A stretch of DNA of 64,000 nt from an uncultured Clostridia bacterium. Lineage in GTDB: Bacteria; Bacillota; Clostridia; UBA1381. Below the pieces are notes generated by a model. It saw only the letters and a program-made list of their open reading frames with translations. It had not been told where the DNA came from and ran no database searches. This document shows positions 1-12,385 of this stretch, one piece after another. The first letter of the stretch is position 1, and every line of letters starts with the position of its first letter. A program made the position numbers and the translations under genes. The stretch is taken from positions 89,498 through 153,497 of the forward strand of contig CANQQZ010000002.1 of NCBI GenBank assembly GCA_947626135.1, given 5' to 3'.

Positions 1-590
1 TACAGCCTGTTGTCTTTTATATATTCATACACACGCTTATCCAGCATATAAGACGCATCCTGTCCCCCGGCAATCATGCTGCGGATCTTTGTTGATGAAA
101 TATCATATACCGGCGCGTCTATTATCCTTATATCCCCTCCGAGAAGAGCCTTTTTTTCGGCTAAGACGCGTTTAAGGCTTTCCATGCTCTCACGCGGATA
201 AACCAGCACGGTGCACAGCTTTAAAATCTCAGACGGATGGTACCATTCCTCAATATACGCGAGAGAATCCTCGCCTATAAGAAAATATATTTCGTCCTCC
301 GGATGTCTCCTCCTCAGCCATTTGAGCGTATTGACCGAATATGAATAATCCGGCTTGTCCACCTCGTATGACGATGCCGAAAACCCGTCTATCCCAAAAA
401 CCGCGAGCCTTACCATATTAAGCCTCATTACCGCGTCCGTGACCCTTTCGTTTTTTTTATGAGGCGGATTGCCGCTTGTCATAAATATTACCTCATCCAA
501 GCCGTATTGTTCCCGCGCGCGGCGCGCAATCTCAATGTGCGCCTTATGAATCGGATCGAACGTTCCTCCCATTAAACCGAGCTTTTTCAT
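1..590 (-). CDS. nadD: Nicotinate-nucleotide adenylyltransferase NadD (3' end beyond window)
   Basis: Transfers AMP from ATP to nicotinate mononucleotide to make deamido-NAD, a step in NAD synthesis. I translated the minus strand from 590: it opens MKKLGLMGGTFDPIHKAH, the nucleotidyltransferase phosphate-binding loop. Near the C-terminus it has ISSTKIR, the second ATP-binding motif of the family. About 196 codons are visible and the frame is still open at base 1, so only a short C-terminal piece is missing. The usual HxGH motif reads HKAH here. The ATG overlaps the TGA of yhbY as ATGA, so the two are translationally coupled, an arrangement common in Firmicutes. Identification is firm. Confidence 0.93.
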   Translation of the reverse strand, partial: MKKLGLMGGTFDPIHKAHIEIARRAREQYGLDEVIFMTSGNPPHKKNERVTDAVMRLNMVRLAVFGIDGFSASSYEVDKPDYSYSVNTLKWLRRRHPEDEIYFLIGEDSLAYIEEWYHPSEILKLCTVLVYPRESMESLKRVLAEKKALLGGDIRIIDAPVYDISSTKIRSMIAGGQDASYMLDKRVYEYIKDNRL

Positions 591-898
591 TCCGTTCTCA
601 GCCCTTTAAGATCGATTTTTCTGTATTTCTCCTCGTCCGAACGACGGTATATTATAAATTTATTTCCTATCGCCTGCACCGGCTCCGCGTTAAGCTTTGC
701 CGCAACCTCGTCGCATGTTCTGCGCGTGTCCAGAAGAGCCGTTTCCAATATGCTTATTTTCACCAGCTCGCGCTTGTTTAAAGCCTGCGAGATACCGGTC
801 AAAAGCTCATCCGTCACTCCGTCCTTGCCTATCTGAAAAACAGGGCTCATTCCGTGTGATATTTTGCGTAAAAACGCTCTTTGCTTACCTGTTATCAT
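587..898 (-). CDS. yhbY: YhbY-type CRS1/YhbY (CRM) RNA-binding protein
   Basis: 103-residue single-domain protein of the CRM family, which associates with the assembling large ribosomal subunit. The N-terminus MITGKQRAFLRKISHGMSP and the GKDGV loop (the family GxxG-like RNA-contact loop) are typical, as is the overall length. It lies directly upstream of nadD with a 4-base ATGA overlap, the usual Firmicutes neighbourhood. The gene upstream on the same strand is a beta-galactosidase ending 18 bases away, so yhbY may have been inserted behind a sugar operon or may use its own weak promoter; none is obvious in the gap. Confidence 0.9.
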   Translation of the reverse strand: MITGKQRAFLRKISHGMSPVFQIGKDGVTDELLTGISQALNKRELVKISILETALLDTRRTCDEVAAKLNAEPVQAIGNKFIIYRRSDEEKYRKIDLKGLRTE

Positions 899-915
899 AT
901 TATCCGTTCCTCCGA

Positions 916-4512
<3,597 letters not shown>

Positions 4513-4523
<11 letters not shown>

Positions 4524-5391
4524 ATTCCTCTCCCTCCGCGTACTCCTTCACGACCTCGGCAAACAGCTTTGCCGCGCTGTTTCCGCTGTTTTTCCGCCAC
4601 GCGGCGGCATATGTCAGTGTGGAGTCTATATCGGCAAGCTCCGCGGCGGCGATACGCTCCGCCCTGTTATTTATCACCGTCTCAGCCGGCAGCAGCGTTA
4701 TACCTAATCCCGCCGCTACCGATATAAGCACCGCCTCCGCGCTGTCGGGACAGCTTATTATTTCCGGCGTTATTCTCGCGGCGCGGAAAATCTCCATGAT
4801 TTCCATATACAATATTGGGTTGGCTGCTTCCGACAGCAGAACAAACCGCTCGTTTTTCAGCTCCGAAAGCCTGTAGCTTTTTTTCCCTCCCGCGGGCGCG
4901 GCAATCATCAGCCGGTCCGAATGGGTGACGGTATAATCAAACTCGTCGCTGTCGGGCAGCATATCGCGCAGCATTAATATGCAATCAAACTCATCCATAT
5001 CCGCTCCGCCGCGAAGCTCCGTTAAATCTACAGCGATACCGGAATATTTCTTTGAAAATACGCTTATGCATTTCGCGGCAAATTGCCCCGTTCCTATTTC
5101 ACACGCGATTTTTACCCTGCCCGTGTATCCGCTCCTCAGCTGCTCCACCGCAAAGCGCGCTTTTTTTAGATTTTCCGCGATTTCCACGGCGTAAGGCAAA
5201 AACGCTCTGCCCTCCGCCGTAAGCCGGACCTCCTTGCTTGTGCGCGTAAAAAGGCGCGCCCCTATCTCCCTCTCAAGCTTATCTATATACCTTGACGCCA
5301 TTGACTGCGAAATATAGATTTGCCGCGCCGCCTCCGAAAAATTCAGCGTCCGCGCTACACTTAAAAAACATTCAATATAATTTGTATCCAT
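4513..5391 (-). CDS. LysR-family transcriptional regulator
   Basis: 292-residue LysR-type regulator. The N-terminal winged helix (about 1-60) reads FLSVARTLNFSEAARQIYISQSMASRYIDKLE in two stretches, the canonical LysR helix-turn-helix. A periplasmic-binding-protein-like effector domain follows. It is divergent from the ketoacyl synthase gene across 170 bases that hold a strong plus-strand promoter, the usual placing of a LysR regulator and its target. It is co-directional and overlapping with the sirtuin gene, so it may control both directions. The effector is unknown. Confidence 0.92.
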
Positions 5392-5454
5392 ATTTACCTA
5401 TCCTGTTTCCGAATAATTCAATCCGATTTGTGTAATTTTTGCATTGTCCCGCTG

Positions 5455-5484
5455 TTGACACAGACATGGAAATTTTGGTATAAT
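5455..5484 (+). promoter_or_regulatory. Sigma-A promoter for the ketoacyl synthase operon
   Basis: A perfect TTGACA (5455-5460) and TATAAT (5479-5484), 18 bases apart, point to the ketoacyl synthase gene. The start codon is 77 bases downstream, leaving an A/T-rich leader. The LysR regulator starts at 5391, so its operator probably overlaps or flanks these elements. Confidence 0.85.
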
Positions 5485-5561
5485 ATACATATGTTTCAAT
5501 TATAACATACAACTATCCCGTTTGTAAATAGATGATTTTATGTTTATTCCACGGAGGCAAT

Positions 5562-6773
5562 ATGGAAAAAATTGCTGTAACAGGCATGGGCGCCGTAACG
5601 CCGCTGGGCATAGGCGTGCGAAGATACTGGAACAATCTTGCCGCCGGAAAATCCGGCATATCAAAAATCACCTCCTTCGACGCATCCGATCTGGCTGCGG
5701 ATATCGCGGGAGAAATAAAGGAGCTTAATCCTTCGGAGCATATGCCGCGCGAGCTTATACGGCAGACGGACGCATTTATGCAGTACGCGTATATAGCCGC
5801 GAAGGAGGCGGCGGACGACAGCCGTTTAAAAATAAATCCCGAAAGAACCGGCATCGTCATGGGGACGGCAATGGGCGGAATTTCCACGACCGCGCGGACG
5901 CAGGAAAGCTTATCCGCCGCCGCTCATAAAAAGGTCGGACCCAGATTTATACCGAAAATCTTAGGCAACGTAGCCGCGGCGAATATTGCCATAGCCTACG
6001 GGATACGCGGTCCGAGCCTTACCGTAAGCACCGCCTGCGCGTCCGGTTCGGACGCGGTCAACACCGCATGTATGCTCATACGCTCCGGGAAGGCGGACGC
6101 CGTGCTGGCGGTCGGAGCGGAATCCGTATTATGTCCGCTCGTGATATACAGCCTATCCAACGCAAAGGCTCTTTCTCACAACCCGGATCCGCTGACAGCC
6201 TCGCGCCCGTTTGACAAAAACCGCGATGGATTTGTTATCGGCGAGGGCGGCGGCGCGCTTATGCTCGAATCTCTGACAGCCGCCGAAGCGCGCGGCGCGC
6301 ATATTTACGGAATCATTTCAGGCTGCGCCAATACCAACGACGCGTACCATGTAACGTCGCCCGAGCCGGACGGCGCAGACGCGGCGCGGTGTATGCGACT
6401 GGCGCTTGAGGAAGCGGGGCTGTCGCCGGAGGATGTGGGGTATATAAACGCGCACGGCACCGGAACGCGCGGAGGCGACGCGGCGGAAACGCGCGCAATT
6501 AAAGCCGTATTCCCGAATCCGCCTCCGGCAAGCTCCACAAAGGGAGCTACGGGGCATATGATGGGCGCGGGAGGCATTACGGAAATAATAGCCTGCCTGA
6601 AGGCAATCGAAACGGGAATTATTCCGCCCACGCTCAACCTGGATACGCCGGATGAGGAATGCAATCTTGACTATACGCCGAAAATTGCAAGGCGCGCGGA
6701 TATATCTCATGCCATGTCAAATGCCTTTGGCTTCGGCGGGCAAAACTCATGCGTAATAATAAGCAAATTATAA
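5562..6773 (+). CDS. Beta-ketoacyl-ACP synthase II (FabF-like)
   Basis: 403-residue condensing enzyme that joins malonyl units to an acyl chain. The ATG at 5562 is chosen because GGAGG lies just upstream and it begins MEKIAVTGMGAVTPLG, the family N-terminus; an ATG 30 bases earlier has no ribosome site. The catalytic triad is visible: Cys159 in STACASGS, His298 in NAHGTGT and His332 in GATGHMMGAGG. It leads a plus-strand set with an acyl-CoA ligase and a thioesterase, with no fabD, fabG or acyl carrier protein nearby, so it may be a specialised synthase rather than the housekeeping FabF. Confidence 0.9.
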   Translation: MEKIAVTGMGAVTPLGIGVRRYWNNLAAGKSGISKITSFDASDLAADIAGEIKELNPSEHMPRELIRQTDAFMQYAYIAAKEAADDSRLKINPERTGIVMGTAMGGISTTARTQESLSAAAHKKVGPRFIPKILGNVAAANIAIAYGIRGPSLTVSTACASGSDAVNTACMLIRSGKADAVLAVGAESVLCPLVIYSLSNAKALSHNPDPLTASRPFDKNRDGFVIGEGGGALMLESLTAAEARGAHIYGIISGCANTNDAYHVTSPEPDGADAARCMRLALEEAGLSPEDVGYINAHGTGTRGGDAAETRAIKAVFPNPPPASSTKGATGHMMGAGGITEIIACLKAIETGIIPPTLNLDTPDEECNLDYTPKIARRADISHAMSNAFGFGGQNSCVIISKL

Positions 6774-6805
6774 TAATCAATCAAAACAAAATCAACGGAG
6801 GTAAT

Positions 6806-8479
6806 ATGGTTATGGAAAATCAATTCACCTATGACACTTCAATGTTCCGCGAAGCGTTTGAGCACGGCTTCACGTATCTCAACGGTTTTATGCGCAACGT
6901 GTCGCGCTTTCGTTCCGGATACGCGCTGTTTGATCCCGCGAAGGGAAAAAGATGGACCTACGAGGAGCTCAACGCGGACTGCAACAAGCTCGCCAACGCG
7001 TTCCGGCGGAGCGGCGTTACGAAAAACGATTTGGTTCTGTACCAGCTTATGAACTCGGCGGAGTTCGCATTTTGCTATATCGCTACGCAGAAGCTCGGAG
7101 CGATATCGTCGCCGGCAAATTACAACCTTGCCGCCGGAGAAACAGCGAAAATTATAGATCATAACACTCCCAAGGTATACATTTACGATACCGAGGTCTC
7201 CGAGATGGCACAAAGAGCTCTTTCTATCGCAAAATTTAAGCCCGAAATAATAATCGCCGTGGATTATGCCGGAAAACGCGAGCCGCTTCCGGAGGGACAC
7301 GTATTTTTCGACGACTACGTAAAGGACGCTCCCAACACCAATCCCGAGCCGGATAAACCCGCTCATATTTATGACGAGGTTTTACGTCTGTATACCTCAG
7401 GAACCACCTCCCTTCCCAAGGGCGTTCCTATAAATAATATTAACGAGGTGCTCTCCGCTCATGACGTTATGATGCACTTTCCCCTGTCGCCGGTCGACAC
7501 CACGATGAATATGACCCCCTGGTTCCATCGCGGCGGGATCCATTCCGGAGGGCTAACGCCCACCTTTTATGCCGGCGCTCAGGCTGTCATAATGCGGTCC
7601 TTTAATCCGAAGCAGTGTCTTGAATACGCGGAAAAATACAAAATTACATTTCTGATAGGCGTCCCCGCCGTATTGGGGATTTTGGCGACACGCCAGGAGC
7701 ATCATCCGTATGATTTATCCTCATTAAAGGGAATTGTCACTATGGGCGCTCCGCTTGAAAAGTCCGCATGCATACGCTTTCAGAATATGCTCACACCGAA
7801 TATCTTCAACGGCTACGGCACAACGGAAACCTTCTGGAACACATTTCTGCGTCCATACGATTTACCGAAAATGTCGGGCGCGGCGGGACGCGCATGCACA
7901 GATGACGATGTGCGCGTAGTCGCCGTTTACGATGACAAAAAAGCCGAGCCCGACGATCTCGTTCCCGACGACGGAAAAACCGTCGGCGAGATAATAATAT
8001 CCTCTCCGTCAAAAACGACATACTCGTATTACAAGAATGAGGAAATGACAAAGCAAAAGTTCTACAAGGGCTTTATGTACACCGGCGATTTGGGAACATG
8101 GGACGAAAACCGTTACGTCACTATCGCGGGGCGCAAGGATGACATGATCGTTTCCTCCGGGGAAAATATTTATCCCGCGCAGATCGAAGAGGTCCTGAAC
8201 GATCATCCCAAGGTGGCGGAATCTATCGTCACATCCGTTCCCGACAAAACGCGCGGCGAGGTGATAGCGGCGTATATAATAAAAGGCGACGACAGCCTGA
8301 CAGTCGGCGAGCTTCAGGAATACTGCTCAAGCCATCCCGATTTGTCAAGATACAAATGCCCGCGCTTTTATCGCTTCGTGGATGAAATGCCCATGACAGC
8401 CACGGGCAAAAAGCAGCATTACATTATAAAAGAGCAGGCAAAGCAGGATTTGAAAAACGGACTGCTTATGAGGAAATAA
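6806..8479 (+). CDS. AMP-forming acyl-CoA synthetase / acyl ligase (ANL superfamily)
   Basis: 557-residue adenylate-forming enzyme that activates a carboxylic acid with ATP and usually transfers it to CoA. Start ATG 6806 follows GGAGG; the frame opens upstream but without a ribosome site. Motifs: LYTSGTTSLPKG (phosphate loop), NGYGTTETF (A5), YTGDLGTW and GRKDDMIVSSGENIYP (hinge), and PMTATGKKQ with the C-terminal catalytic lysine. The frame overlaps no functional part of the synthase gene; the gap is 32 bases. The substrate cannot be read from the sequence; a medium/long-chain fatty or aryl acid is plausible. The lysine motif resembles sites controlled by acylation and sirtuins in related ligases. 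Confidence 0.9.
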   Translation: MVMENQFTYDTSMFREAFEHGFTYLNGFMRNVSRFRSGYALFDPAKGKRWTYEELNADCNKLANAFRRSGVTKNDLVLYQLMNSAEFAFCYIATQKLGAISSPANYNLAAGETAKIIDHNTPKVYIYDTEVSEMAQRALSIAKFKPEIIIAVDYAGKREPLPEGHVFFDDYVKDAPNTNPEPDKPAHIYDEVLRLYTSGTTSLPKGVPINNINEVLSAHDVMMHFPLSPVDTTMNMTPWFHRGGIHSGGLTPTFYAGAQAVIMRSFNPKQCLEYAEKYKITFLIGVPAVLGILATRQEHHPYDLSSLKGIVTMGAPLEKSACIRFQNMLTPNIFNGYGTTETFWNTFLRPYDLPKMSGAAGRACTDDDVRVVAVYDDKKAEPDDLVPDDGKTVGEIIISSPSKTTYSYYKNEEMTKQKFYKGFMYTGDLGTWDENRYVTIAGRKDDMIVSSGENIYPAQIEEVLNDHPKVAESIVTSVPDKTRGEVIAAYIIKGDDSLTVGELQEYCSSHPDLSRYKCPRFYRFVDEMPMTATGKKQHYIIKEQAKQDLKNGLLMRK

Positions 8480-8489
8480 GGTGATATAA

Positions 8490-8903
8490 ATGGAAATAAA
8501 ACCCTACGAACGAATTGTCAATTACTACGAAACAGACAAAATGGGCATTGTCCATCACTCCAACTATATACGGTATTTTGAAGAGGCGCGGCTTGATTTT
8601 ATGCGTCAGATAGGATGCGGCGCGTTTGAGATGGAAAAGGAGGGCGTAATTATCCCAAACGTCGATGCATACGCAAGGTACCGGCGCGTTTTGAGGTTTG
8701 AGGACCGCTTTTCCGTAACGGTAAGGCCGATAGAATTTACAGGCGTAAAAATGAAATTTGAATATGAGATCGTATCGGGCTCTGAATTATGCTGCGACGG
8801 ATATACGACGCATTGCTTCGTTAACGGCGCGATGAAGCCGATTATATTAAAGCATTCTCATCCCGATTTGTTTAAACGTATCAGCGAAGCCTTTGACAAG
8901 TAG
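8490..8903 (+). CDS. Acyl-CoA thioesterase, YbgC / 4-hydroxybenzoyl-CoA type hotdog fold
   Basis: 137-residue single hotdog-fold thioesterase. The N-terminal block YYETDKMGIVHHSNYIRYFE carries the usual Asp/His region (family Y-x-D-x-x-G-x-V-x-x-x-x-Y) followed by EEARLDFMR. It lies 10 bases after the ligase and is presumably co-translated with it, so it may release the product made by the synthase/ligase pair or recycle misactivated CoA esters. A bidirectional terminator follows at once. Confidence 0.88.
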   Translation: MEIKPYERIVNYYETDKMGIVHHSNYIRYFEEARLDFMRQIGCGAFEMEKEGVIIPNVDAYARYRRVLRFEDRFSVTVRPIEFTGVKMKFEYEIVSGSELCCDGYTTHCFVNGAMKPIILKHSHPDLFKRISEAFDK

Positions 8904-8910
8904 CATCGAA

Positions 8911-8945
8911 AAACGGACGAAAAAACGCTTTCGTCCGTTTTTTTA
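8911..8945. terminator. Bidirectional rho-independent terminator
   Basis: A 12-bp perfect stem (AAACGGACGAAA, 8911-8922, with TTTCGTCCGTTT, 8929-8940) with a 6-base loop and T/A runs on both sides. It ends the thioesterase transcript on the plus strand and the SLH-GH5 transcript on the minus strand. Confidence 0.88.
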
Positions 8946-8957
8946 TATCCGCGCACA

Positions 8958-10505
8958 TCATCGTCCAAAATCATCAAACGCGAGACGTCCGCTTTCCGAA
9001 AGGGTATCAGTGGACCAGTCTGTCCCGGCGCCCGCCGATATAGCCGCGGAGGTTTCGTTCTTGTCGCACAGAGACCAGTTTACACGGCTGATATTATTTG
9101 CATTGAGGAAATCGAGCCACGCGCGCGTTTCCTCCGCGAATACGCCTCCGTTTCCGTCCGCTGCCGACGCGCCCCACTCCGACACGAAAATCGGCGCGCC
9201 CTTTGAAAGCGCGTATGTTATTCTGTCGCGCAGCCATTGCGTATGCGTACCCGCATAGAAATGACACGTATACATAATGTTTTCAAACTCAAGCGGGTCG
9301 TCCGCAGCCTTGTCAAAATCCTGGCTCCACGTCGGGGAGCCTACGAGTATCACGCAGTCTGGATCATTCCGGCGGATCACCGGAATTATTCGCTCGGCAT
9401 AGGGCTTAACATCGCCGGACCATGTAACGCCGCCGTTCGGCTCGTTGCATATTTCATAAATTATATTATCGTAATCGCCGTATTTTGCCGAAACCTCGTC
9501 AAAAAATCCCTCCGCCTGTTCAACGCTGCTCATGGGATTTCCGTCCGAAAGGATATGCCAATCGACTATTACGTACATATCCTCCGCTATCGCGCCGTCA
9601 ATTCCGTTATAAAGTGTTCTCTTCATCGAATCCGGATTTGACAGATATCCGCCCTCCGCCGTGTACATCGCGAGTCTGAACACGTTCGCGCCGGCAGCCG
9701 CCGTCTTTGCTATGGACGCGCGGTCGGCAAACTGTCCGAACCATTGCAGTCCGTGTGTTGACATGCCCTTAAGCACTACCGTGCCGCCGTTTTGATTGCA
9801 TAGCCGGGTCCCCGTTACCCTCAGCTTACCGTTTTCCGACACTCCGCCTCTCGTTCCTTCGCCAACGGGAGGCAGAGTCTCCGGCGAAGCGGGCGTATCA
9901 GCCGGCCCGATCCCGGTCATACCCGCCGCGCGGGATATAACGGCGCACGCCTCCGCGCGCGTAAGAGGATTATTGGGATTAAAATTGCCGTTCTCGTCCC
10001 CGGTAAGCACCCCGTCGTTATACGCGCGTATCACAAGATAAGCGTAGCGTCCTTCAATGCTGCCGAAATCCTTAATTTCATTCATGTACCGCCAGTAAAC
10101 GCCGTCATCGTTTTCGGTATGCGGAATGTCCAGCGCGAGTGCCGTCAGCTTGACCGCCATATACCTCGGTATAGCGGTATCGTAAAGCCCCTCGTTTATC
10201 TCGTCATAATCGTACCACCCGCTGCCGTATGCATATTCCATAGCTTCCCGCGCCCAGTGTCCCGACGCTCCGCTGCCGGCGGACGGCGATACATATCGCT
10301 TCAATACGCTCACAAATTCCGCATAGGTGATTTTGTTATCCGGACGGAATGTTCCGTCATCGTAGCCTTTTAACAAGCCCTTCTCCGACATGGCTTGTAT
10401 ATTCTCATAATACCATTTATCCGTCCCGACATCCGTGTACGCGCTCGCCGCGCAGCCAAACACAGCCGCGAATACCAGCAGGACAGCCAGCAACCCCTTT
10501 TTCAT
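8958..10505 (-). CDS. SLH-anchored GH5 endoglucanase/mannanase-like hydrolase
   Basis: 515-residue secreted glycosidase. A signal peptide (about 1-22, cleavage near ASA-YTD) is followed by SLH repeats (about 23-205; for example KGYDDGTFRPDNKITYAEF and GDENGNFNPNNPLTRAEA), which bind the pyruvylated cell-wall polymer. A short Pro-rich linker then leads to a GH5 barrel (about 225-515). The acid/base is Glu355 in YEICNEPNGG and the nucleophile Glu443 in FVSEWGAS. The substrate is a beta-1,4-glucan or mannan by family. Its start overlaps the GH43 stop as ATGA, so both are co-translated. Confidence 0.92.
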   Translation of the reverse strand: MKKGLLAVLLVFAAVFGCAASAYTDVGTDKWYYENIQAMSEKGLLKGYDDGTFRPDNKITYAEFVSVLKRYVSPSAGSGASGHWAREAMEYAYGSGWYDYDEINEGLYDTAIPRYMAVKLTALALDIPHTENDDGVYWRYMNEIKDFGSIEGRYAYLVIRAYNDGVLTGDENGNFNPNNPLTRAEACAVISRAAGMTGIGPADTPASPETLPPVGEGTRGGVSENGKLRVTGTRLCNQNGGTVVLKGMSTHGLQWFGQFADRASIAKTAAAGANVFRLAMYTAEGGYLSNPDSMKRTLYNGIDGAIAEDMYVIVDWHILSDGNPMSSVEQAEGFFDEVSAKYGDYDNIIYEICNEPNGGVTWSGDVKPYAERIIPVIRRNDPDCVILVGSPTWSQDFDKAADDPLEFENIMYTCHFYAGTHTQWLRDRITYALSKGAPIFVSEWGASAADGNGGVFAEETRAWLDFLNANNISRVNWSLCDKNETSAAISAGAGTDWSTDTLSESGRLAFDDFGR

Positions 10506-11443
10506 TCAATCACCCCATACGCGTCCGTCAGCGCTTTATACTCCGCGTCCGTTATTGCCATGACCGTGCCGTGTCTGTAAACCGCGTCGAAACGGCAGTC
10601 GGCTGATTTGGTAAATATGCCCTTATCGATGTCATCGGTCACAAAGAGCTCGTATCCCTTTTTCTCCGCGAAATGGTCAAGGAACAGCCCCCATCGTCCG
10701 TCATGCATTCTGACCGCGGTCGGTCCCTCATAGCCGAGCATGCCGTCAAGATTCGTCGTCCTGACACGCTCCCAGCCGTATGACAGATGCCCGCTTTTAT
10801 CCATAACAATGGTTTTTCTTGATTCGTTCTTGGTAAACCGATAATATACGCCGTTATGCCCGATAATAGTCGTGTCAATATTGGCAGCCGCCGTACCGAG
10901 CATTCTTTCCTCTTCCGTAGCGTTGTCTATATATATGCGCGCGGGCGTAAACCTGCGAAAATCCTCGGTATACGCGTAATATACGCGTTCATACCGGTAA
11001 TCGTCTCCGCCCGTCGCCGACGCCCAGTACACTATATAAGCGCCCTTCTCGGGGTCATATGCCGCCTCGGGAGCCCACGCGCAGCCGGCGTCAGAGACGG
11101 CGATTTCAGCCAGTCTCGCCTCGCTCCAGTCAACCAGATTTCCGCTTTCCCACACAAGTATGCTTTTGCTGCCGTTTTCCTGGCATTCGTCCCACGACCG
11201 GCGCAGGTTGCCTCTGTGATAAATGCTTAAATCGCTGGCGAGAATATAATATTTATCTCCATCCGGAGCCTTTATTATAAACGGGTCTCGCGCGCCCTTT
11301 TCTCCTATATCGCTTCTCAAAACAGGCTTTCCGCCGTTAAGCGTTTTCCAGTTAACGCAGTCCTCCGACACGGAAAAATAAACCTGCTCGCAGTCCCGAT
11401 TATCTTCTCTGCCGATAAAATGTACGAATAAATACGCGCTCAT
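10502..11443 (-). CDS. GH43-like glycoside hydrolase (five-bladed propeller), cytoplasmic
   Basis: About 313 residues. The five-bladed beta-propeller signature is suggested by repeated W/D-rich blades: VYFSVSEDCVNWK, ARDPFIIKAPDGDKYY (with the conserved Asp of RDP), WAPEAAYDPEKGAYIVYWAS (general acid region of GH43-like enzymes) and EGPTAVRMHDGRW. Arabinofuranosidase or xylosidase activity is usual for the family. There is no signal peptide. The ATG at 11443 is preferred over an in-frame GTG nine bases earlier because the GGAGGT would touch that GTG. It begins 21 bases after the pyrD stop with no terminator between. Confidence 0.82.
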   Translation of the reverse strand: MSAYLFVHFIGREDNRDCEQVYFSVSEDCVNWKTLNGGKPVLRSDIGEKGARDPFIIKAPDGDKYYILASDLSIYHRGNLRRSWDECQENGSKSILVWESGNLVDWSEARLAEIAVSDAGCAWAPEAAYDPEKGAYIVYWASATGGDDYRYERVYYAYTEDFRRFTPARIYIDNATEEERMLGTAAANIDTTIIGHNGVYYRFTKNESRKTIVMDKSGHLSYGWERVRTTNLDGMLGYEGPTAVRMHDGRWGLFLDHFAEKKGYELFVTDDIDKGIFTKSADCRFDAVYRHGTVMAITDAEYKALTDAYGVIE

Positions 11444-11464
11444 ATGCCGCACACCTCCGATGTA

Positions 11465-12385
11465 TTAATTTATTTTGACCGCGCCGGTAAGCTCGGTTAT
11501 ATCGGTTATTCCGAATTTGGCACAGTATTCCGCCATTTCGCGCTTTACACGCAAAATCAAATCCGGTTCTATAAACATTCCGGTACCGAGCGCCACAAGC
11601 GACGCTCCCGCAAGCATAAGCTCAATAACGTCCGCGCCGGACATGACTCCGCCCATTCCGATTATGGGAATATCCGCCGCCTGCGCCGTCTGATATATCA
11701 TTCTGACCGCGACCGGCTTCACCGCGGGTCCCGACAATCCGCCCATATTATTGGCAAGCACGGGTCTGCGCGTATTTATATCGATTTTCATGCCTAAAAG
11801 CGTATTGATAAGCGACAGCGCGTCCGCGCCGCCCCTTTGAGCGGCAAGAGCTATATCGGTCACGGAGGTTACGTTCGGCGAAAGCTTTACCACAAGCGGC
11901 TTTTTCGACACGGCTTTGACCTCTCTCGTCAGCTCATAAACAACATCGGGATTTGTTCCGAATGCCAGTCCTCCGTGCCTGACATTCGGACATGATATGT
12001 TCATCTCGATTGCCGCCGCGTCCGTATCAGACAGAATTTCAGCCATTTCACAATATTCCTCTATCGTATTGCCGGACATATTCACTATTACATTCGTATC
12101 GATCTCCGCAAGCCGCGGCATGATATCAGCCGCAAACGCCTCCACGCCGGGATTTTGCAGACCCACGCTGTTCAGTATTCCGGAAGGCGTTTCCGCGATT
12201 CTCGGAGGCGCGTTTCCCGCGCGCTCACGGCGCGTAATGCCCTTTGTGCCGATTCCGCCGTATTCGGACAGCGCGGCATACTCGTTATACTCGCTGCCGA
12301 AGCCGAATGTGCCGGAAGCGGTGACTATCGGATTTTTAAACTCTATCCCACAGAAATTTACTGACATATTAATATCGCTCATCAC
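11465..12385 (-). CDS. pyrD: Dihydroorotate dehydrogenase B catalytic subunit PyrD
   Basis: 306-residue FMN enzyme oxidising dihydroorotate to orotate, class 1B (partner PyrK passes electrons to NAD). The N-terminal NPIVTASGTFGFG, the NMSGNTIEEY segment, EMNISCPNVRHGG with the catalytic-Cys region, KLSPNVT, and GMGGVMSGADVIELMLAGA (FMN phosphate site) are all typical. It overlaps pyrK by 4 bases. It is the last pyrimidine gene of the operon; carbohydrate genes follow in the same direction. Confidence 0.95.
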   Translation of the reverse strand: MMSDINMSVNFCGIEFKNPIVTASGTFGFGSEYNEYAALSEYGGIGTKGITRRERAGNAPPRIAETPSGILNSVGLQNPGVEAFAADIMPRLAEIDTNVIVNMSGNTIEEYCEMAEILSDTDAAAIEMNISCPNVRHGGLAFGTNPDVVYELTREVKAVSKKPLVVKLSPNVTSVTDIALAAQRGGADALSLINTLLGMKIDINTRRPVLANNMGGLSGPAVKPVAVRMIYQTAQAADIPIIGMGGVMSGADVIELMLAGASLVALGTGMFIEPDLILRVKREMAEYCAKFGITDITELTGAVKIN

